Below are positions 60,372 to 64,000 of a stretch of DNA of 64,000 bases, one piece after another. The translations under genes were made by a program, and so were the position numbers. Each line of letters opens with the position of its first letter. Position 1 is the stretch's first letter. The DNA is from Clostridia bacterium (GTDB lineage Bacteria > Bacillota > Clostridia > Oscillospirales > CAG-272): NCBI GenBank assembly GCA_017447775.1, contig JAFSMU010000026.1, positions 1 to 64,000 on the forward strand, in the 5' to 3' direction. The notes beneath the pieces were generated by a model that was given only the letters and a program-made list of their open reading frames with translations, was not told the origin of the DNA and did no database searches.

Positions 60372-61219
60372 ATGATAAACTTTTGCAGGCGCTGACATAT
60401 GCTTTAAGCGATGACGTTGAAAACGCGCTTGACGCCCGTGCCGCGCTGATGACGCAAATCAGAGCAAAGCGGGCGCGCCGCATTCCGAAAATTCGCGCTG
60501 CCGCCGCTATCGCCGCGTGTCTTGCTGTGGTGATGCTTGCATTTCCGATTGCAAATGCTCTGATTAAAAATAGCAACGCACCTGCGTTAATATCAGAAAA
60601 CAACAACGCATCATATTTAATTCTTAACAAAAACAACGGCGCTTTACTGAAAAACTATTATATTGAGCTTAATTTGTGCGGATTCGATTGGCATCCGGTT
60701 CATTACGAAGATGCGATATACGAAATTAGACAACCGCTTCGTCTTTATGCTTATTTTCGTGAGTATAAGGTATTTGACAAAGAAAGAATTAAGCATTACT
60801 ACTATTACAATGAAGGAAACGTCCTGAGCATCAATACTTTGGCTGACAAATTGTTCGTTGACGCTCCAAAAATAATCAATTACCCCGAATCGGACTCTCT
60901 GCCCATTTTAAGAGAGTTAATCGGCGATGATAAAGATGCCGAATATGAATTGATAAATGCACGTCGCATTTCTCTTGACATTGCCGAAAAAATGCTTGAA
61001 AACGGATACGGTTTTTTCAACTTCCCGAAATTTTCATTTTCGTCATACGATTACGTCAGCATAGAATATTACAATCATCTTCTTTCAGACAGCGATTATA
61101 CGCCGTTTTACGCTTTTTACATCTACATTACGACTATTAACGGCATTAAAAAATACTCCAAGGTGCTTATTCCCGCTGTCGAAGTAAACTTCACCATTTT
61201 TTATGAAGAGGAAAACTGA
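60368..61219 (+). CDS. Putative membrane anti-sigma factor partner
   Basis: A 283-residue protein. The N-terminal 45 residues form a short helical, charged segment (DDVENALDARAALMTQIRAKRARR) that would sit in the cytosol and bind sigma. One membrane helix follows (about 46-66, AAAAIAACLAVVMLAFPIA), then an extracytoplasmic domain of about 210 residues rich in Tyr, Asn and Ile. The distal half is distinctly AT-rich compared with the sigma gene, so a domain acquired by recombination is possible. I recognise no family for it. Overlap with the ECF gene supports the pairing. Confidence 0.7.
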   Translation: MNDKLLQALTYALSDDVENALDARAALMTQIRAKRARRIPKIRAAAAIAACLAVVMLAFPIANALIKNSNAPALISENNNASYLILNKNNGALLKNYYIELNLCGFDWHPVHYEDAIYEIRQPLRLYAYFREYKVFDKERIKHYYYYNEGNVLSINTLADKLFVDAPKIINYPESDSLPILRELIGDDKDAEYELINARRISLDIAEKMLENGYGFFNFPKFSFSSYDYVSIEYYNHLLSDSDYTPFYAFYIYITTINGIKKYSKVLIPAVEVNFTIFYEEEN

Positions 61220-61246
61220 AAAAACGCTCCCGCGGGAGCGTTTTTT
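61219..61246. terminator. Bidirectional terminator between the ECF unit and nagB
   Basis: AAAAAACGCTCCC / GGGAGCGTTTTTT, with a two-base turn. Confidence 0.9.
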
Positions 61247-61252
61247 CATATT

Positions 61253-61972
61253 TTATCCTTCGTACGCCGCCTTGTCGCAAATGACTGTAACGTCGCGGTG
61301 GAGCTTCAAAAACGTTGCGGGAACGGCTGGCGTTATCTTGTCGTCAAGCAATGCTTTCAGCGCCGCGTGCTTGTTTTTGCCGGAAATGAGCAGTACGATT
61401 TTTTTGGCGCTGAGGATCGACGACATACCCATCGTTATAGCCTTTTTCGGCACTTCGTCAACGCTTGAAAAGAATCGGGAGTTCGCCTCGACGGTGCTCA
61501 GCGTCAGCGACGTTACGTGCGTGCCGGCGAAAAGCTCCGTGTCGGGTTCATTGAAGCCGATATGACCGTTTGGCCCGATGCCGAGGACCTGAAGATCTAT
61601 CCCTCCGAGGCGGTCGATAAGCGCATCGTATTCGCGGCATTCTTTTTCGGCGTCTGCGGCTTCTCCATTCGGAACGTAAGTGTTATTTATGTTAATATTT
61701 ACCTTACTGAACAGGTTTTCGTTCATAAAATAGCGGTAGCTGTTCTCGTTTTTCGGCGAGATCGGATAGTATTCGTCGAGGTTTACCGATTTAATACGGG
61801 AAAAATCAAGTCCCATCGACGCAAGCTCCGAATACATACCGACAGGCGTTGAACCTGTGGCAAGACCGAGGACGCTTTCCGGGTTTTCTTTTATCTGTGC
61901 GGCAAATATCTCAGCCGCGCGATGCGACATTTCGTCGTAGTCATTGCAAATTATGAATTTGATTTCCATCAT
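61253..61972 (-). CDS. nagB: Glucosamine-6-phosphate deaminase
   Basis: A 239-residue isomerase/deaminase turning glucosamine-6-phosphate into fructose-6-phosphate and ammonia. Motifs: LGLATGSTPVGMYSELASMG (about residue 35), the catalytic block NLDEYYPISPKNENSYRYFMNENLF (about 67-91), and VLGIGPNGHIGFNEPDTELFAG with the catalytic His. A second Met follows the first (ATGATG); AAAGGACAATA supports either. It is 9 bp downstream of the NahK-like kinase gene, with thyX and probable manA further up the same strand. Confidence 0.96.
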   Translation of the reverse strand: MMEIKFIICNDYDEMSHRAAEIFAAQIKENPESVLGLATGSTPVGMYSELASMGLDFSRIKSVNLDEYYPISPKNENSYRYFMNENLFSKVNININNTYVPNGEAADAEKECREYDALIDRLGGIDLQVLGIGPNGHIGFNEPDTELFAGTHVTSLTLSTVEANSRFFSSVDEVPKKAITMGMSSILSAKKIVLLISGKNKHAALKALLDDKITPAVPATFLKLHRDVTVICDKAAYEG

Positions 61973-61981
61973 TATTGTCCT

Positions 61982-63055
61982 TTACGCGTTGTCAACTATA
62001 TTTTGAAGTTTATCGAAGTCTTTTTCCATAAGCTCGACCATTCTTATTTGCGTGCGGGCGCGGTCAAGATTCTGCCCCTTGCGCTGTGTGTGGAAATAAG
62101 TGTCGCCTTCAAGGTAGTCTGTAAGGAATCGCATACCGCACTCATAAGTCATAAGGATCGCGCCCCAAAGCAGATTTTTGCGCTCGATGGGCGTTATTTT
62201 GTCAAAGCCTTTGAGATATCCTTTGACGTAAGCCTCGAAAAGTTCGGTCGAAAAGCCTACTTTATCCGTGTCAGGCTCGTCCTCGGCCGCCGTGTTGCAT
62301 CCGAAACGGATACTGTCGCCAAAGTCATAGCAAACGCTGCCGGGCATAACGGTGTCAAGGTCGATTATCGCAAGCGGCTTCCCCGTTTTTTCGGAAAAGA
62401 GGATGTTGTTGAGCTTCGTATCGTTGTGGGTAACTCTCGTCGGCATTTCGCCGCTGTCGAGAAGCGAAGTTATTTTTGAGCAGTAACTTTCGCGATCAAG
62501 GAAAAACTTTATCTCTTTTTCGACGTCTTTTGCCCTTCCGAGTGCATCTGAAGCAAGTGCTGTCTTGAATTTTCTCATGCGGTCGACGGTGTTGTGGAAG
62601 TTCGGGATTATCTCGTAAAGCTGTTTTGCGTCAAAGCCGTCGAGATAAGTTGCAAATCTGCCGAATGCAAAGGCACAGCTGTTGAAATCGTCAACGCTCT
62701 TTACCGCGTCATAGCAGACGGATTCGTCAATAAACTCATACATGCGGTAAGTGCCGCTTTCGTCCGTAAGATACGGCTTTCCGTCAAGCGTCGGTACGAC
62801 GCGAAGAACGCGCTCATCGGGCGCTTCTCTTGCGACAGTATCGCGAAGATACTCGGTCACAAGGCAGATGTTGTGCATCAGCGTATCGGGGTTTGTGAAC
62901 AGCGACGTGTTGATCTTTTGAAGGGTGTAATCTTTTCCCGTTCCCGTCGCTTTATACGTATAATTGATGTGTCCGCTTCCGTAAAGTTCGACGGACGTTA
63001 TTTTGCCGTCGGTATCAAAGCGGGCGGCGACTCTTAAAAGTTCGGAATCAGTCAT
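61982..63055 (-). CDS. nahK: N-acetylhexosamine 1-kinase-like phosphotransferase (NahK type)
   Basis: A 357-residue aminoglycoside/choline-kinase-fold enzyme. ELYGSGHINYTYKATGTGKD is the P-loop-like N-lobe with GxI-x-x-T pattern of NahK, THNDTKLNNILF the catalytic loop, and LAIIDLDTVMPGSVCYDFGDSIR the DFG-like metal-binding segment; these blocks match the bifidobacterial NahK (LnpB). It would phosphorylate GlcNAc/GalNAc at C1. The neighbour nagB handles the derived amino-sugar phosphates. Start after CGGAGAGAAAA, overlapping thyX by 8 bp. Specificity is inferred. Confidence 0.85.
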   Translation of the reverse strand: MTDSELLRVAARFDTDGKITSVELYGSGHINYTYKATGTGKDYTLQKINTSLFTNPDTLMHNICLVTEYLRDTVAREAPDERVLRVVPTLDGKPYLTDESGTYRMYEFIDESVCYDAVKSVDDFNSCAFAFGRFATYLDGFDAKQLYEIIPNFHNTVDRMRKFKTALASDALGRAKDVEKEIKFFLDRESYCSKITSLLDSGEMPTRVTHNDTKLNNILFSEKTGKPLAIIDLDTVMPGSVCYDFGDSIRFGCNTAAEDEPDTDKVGFSTELFEAYVKGYLKGFDKITPIERKNLLWGAILMTYECGMRFLTDYLEGDTYFHTQRKGQNLDRARTQIRMVELMEKDFDKLQNIVDNA

Positions 63056-63821
63056 TTTTCTCTCCGATGTTCTTGAATTTTTCTCTTACTTCTTTTGCCT
63101 TGCCGCAGCTGTACGCGCCCTCGGAGCAAGCTCCGGAAACGCACGACGGGCCGGCGTTTTTGAACAGATTCGGCGCGGCGCCTTTTACAAGGCGGAGCAT
63201 CTCGGTCGCAAGCTCACGTATCTCCCATTGCGCGCGGTTACAGCAGCGCAGCGAAAAGAAATTGAACAGCGAGCGCACGTTCATCGTCATAATAATTCTT
63301 GTATCGCACGCATTCGGAAGCACGAAACGCGCGTCTTCGTTTGCGAGCTTTTCAGCGGCGCGCGCGGCGGTTTTTTCGTCTTTGCCCTCGGCAACAAGGC
63401 GAGCCTTATGCTTTTCGGTAAGGATGCGGCGCAGACTTTCGTAATGCTCCGCGTCCTCGCGCATAGCGCGCTCAAACTCTTCTTTTGCTTCGGGGATCGC
63501 GGCAATTTCGGGAGGCGTTATGTATTCAAAATCGAGCTTTGAAACGTATCTTTGGCTCTGCACTGAAAACGACGCGATGCGATGGCGCGTGATCTGCGCA
63601 AGCAAAGCGCGCGAAACGCCCTCGATGCCAAACGTAAACGAAGCGTGCTCGACCGGGCTTTCGTGACCGAGGTCGGAAAGCATATCGAGAAAGCTCGCCG
63701 TCTTTTCGGGAGTCAGCCCGTCCATAAGCGTTGATATGTCGCTTTTTGCATAGCAAAGCTTTGCGGCGGCGGCAACTATTTTGTCGGCGTCAGGCGTGTA
63801 TGCGATAAGTTCGACTTTCAT
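63048..63821 (-). CDS. thyX: Flavin-dependent thymidylate synthase
   Basis: A 257-residue ThyX, methylating dUMP with folate and FAD. The signature RHRxxSxNxxSxR region reads TRHRIASFSVQSQRYVS (residues about 78-94), and EHASFTFGIEGVSRALLAQ precedes it. NVRSLFNFFSLRCCNRAQWEIREL is the typical distal block. At 257 residues it is at the long end of the family, with a C-terminal Cys-containing extension (SCVSGACSEGAYSCGKA). ATG after AGGAGGAGAAAT. Two GTAAAT-N3-ATTTAC palindromes lie upstream. Confidence 0.96.
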   Translation of the reverse strand: MKVELIAYTPDADKIVAAAAKLCYAKSDISTLMDGLTPEKTASFLDMLSDLGHESPVEHASFTFGIEGVSRALLAQITRHRIASFSVQSQRYVSKLDFEYITPPEIAAIPEAKEEFERAMREDAEHYESLRRILTEKHKARLVAEGKDEKTAARAAEKLANEDARFVLPNACDTRIIMTMNVRSLFNFFSLRCCNRAQWEIRELATEMLRLVKGAAPNLFKNAGPSCVSGACSEGAYSCGKAKEVREKFKNIGEKND

Positions 63822-63839
63822 ATTTCTCCTCCTGTATTT

Positions 63840-63894
63840 GTAAATGAAATTTACTCTGTTTCAAAAGCCGTCAGCATAGGTAAATAAAATTTAC
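63840..63894 (-). promoter_or_regulatory. Two GTAAAT-N3-ATTTAC palindromes before thyX, candidate operators
   Basis: 15-bp copies at 63840-63854 and 63880-63894 (start-to-start 40 bp, about four helical turns). The distal one extends to a 12-bp-arm hairpin (63874-63885/63889-63900) and lies between a possible -35 TTGCAT (63897-63902) and -10 TATGCT (63873-63878, minus strand) with an 18-bp spacer. Confidence 0.5.
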
Positions 63895-63924
63895 CTATGC
63901 AAAAATCAAGCGGCGGCGCGCATT

Positions 63925-64000
63925 TTACAGCGTGGTCACAACGACAGTCGCGCCATCGGCGCGCAAAGTGAACTCTCCGGCGCCGGCGGGAACGAATATG
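63925..64000 (-). CDS. C-terminus of a probable mannose-6-phosphate isomerase (5' end outside window)
   Basis: Twenty-four in-frame codons end at a TAA (63925-63927). The C-terminal fragment reads IFVPAGAGEFTLRADGA then TVVVTTL, which resembles the end of class-I mannose-6-phosphate isomerases (FIPAGAGEYTL...). The rest of the gene lies beyond the right edge. Following the stop on the minus strand is a hairpin without a U-tract, not a clear terminator. Its neighbourhood (nagB, NahK-like kinase) fits hexose-phosphate metabolism. With so few codons the assignment is tentative. Confidence 0.45.
   Translation of the reverse strand, partial: IFVPAGAGEFTLRADGATVVVTTL

Noticed and set aside
63874-63900. 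Hairpin as a rho-independent terminator of the manA-like gene
   Set aside because: Near-perfect stem but without a run of T on either side; better considered an operator-type palindrome.

Overview
The window is a contiguous chromosomal segment of an endospore-forming Firmicute of the class Clostridia. It has moderately high GC in most genes and no tRNA or rRNA genes. The evidence is a complete spoIIAA-spoIIAB-sigF operon, a sigG gene, a YlmC/YmxH PRC-barrel gene, and the clostridial SCIFF peptide with its radical-SAM maturase. The absence of phage, transposon or CRISPR sequence suggests ordinary core chromosome. Two gene stretches are clearly more AT-rich than the rest: the subtilase/lipoprotein pair at 14.1-16.6 kb and the distal half of the anti-sigma-like gene at 60.6-61.2 kb.

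Layout. 1-2.35 kb (minus): sugar ABC permease (cut by the window edge), its MalK-type ATPase and an RDD membrane protein. 2.39-2.64 kb: an apparently free-standing structured RNA with its own promoter and terminator. 2.7-9.9 kb (minus): miaB-mutS-mutL-tgt, a tRNA-modification and mismatch-repair operon. 9.96-12.1 kb (minus): galE and wecB, nucleotide-sugar epimerases. 12.3-14 kb: a polysaccharide deacetylase (plus) and a conserved Cys/Gly-rich protein (minus). 14.15-17.05 kb (minus): small P-loop protein, duplicated-domain lipoprotein, subtilase. 17.2-24.8 kb (minus): a 2458-residue GT84/GH94 cyclic-glucan-synthase-like protein followed by a DUF951 protein. 24.9-29.5 kb (minus): comEC, pgi, a small Cys-rich protein and ttcA. 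29.7-30.5 kb: sigG. 30.5-33.5 kb: divergent FAD dehydrogenase and Orn/Lys/Arg decarboxylase. 33.5-37.8 kb (plus): a repeat-bearing surface protein, then SCIFF precursor and maturase. 37.8-39.6 kb (minus): three small or membrane proteins. 39.75-43.4 kb (plus): lipid kinase and valS, followed by a candidate sRNA. 43.6-46 kb: DUF4349 lipoprotein and the spoIIA operon. 46.2-49.6 kb (plus): GH3 glucosidase, a second candidate structured RNA and a lipoprotein. 49.6-52.4 kb (minus): tsf, rpsB, ylmC/ymxH, GNAT. 52.5-53.9 kb (plus): QueG-like reductase and QueT transporter. 54-56.5 kb (minus): E2-like acyltransferase and DUF1846 protein. 56.6-59.6 kb (minus): Crp/Fnr regulator with an SsuABC-type importer. 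59.8-61.2 kb (plus): ECF sigma with anti-sigma-like partner. 61.25-64 kb (minus): nagB, NahK-like kinase, thyX and the tail of a probable manA.

How the genes connect: tgt, the QueG-like protein and QueT point to queuosine salvage. nagB, the NahK-like kinase, probable manA, pgi and galE form amino-sugar/hexose metabolism. sigF and sigG with their regulators are forespore control.

The observations I consider least explained are: (i) five copies of the 15-bp palindrome GTAAAT-N3-ATTTAC, three of them exactly 183 bp apart inside comEC and two in front of thyX; (ii) two free-standing structured RNA units (about 2.39-2.61 kb and 48.25-48.41 kb) plus a short sRNA-like unit after valS; (iii) a SCIFF peptide with Gly in place of the Thr that accepts the thioether in characterised members; (iv) promoters whose -35 box lies in the loop of the preceding terminator. 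No whole multi-gene system here is clearly new; these are local signals.
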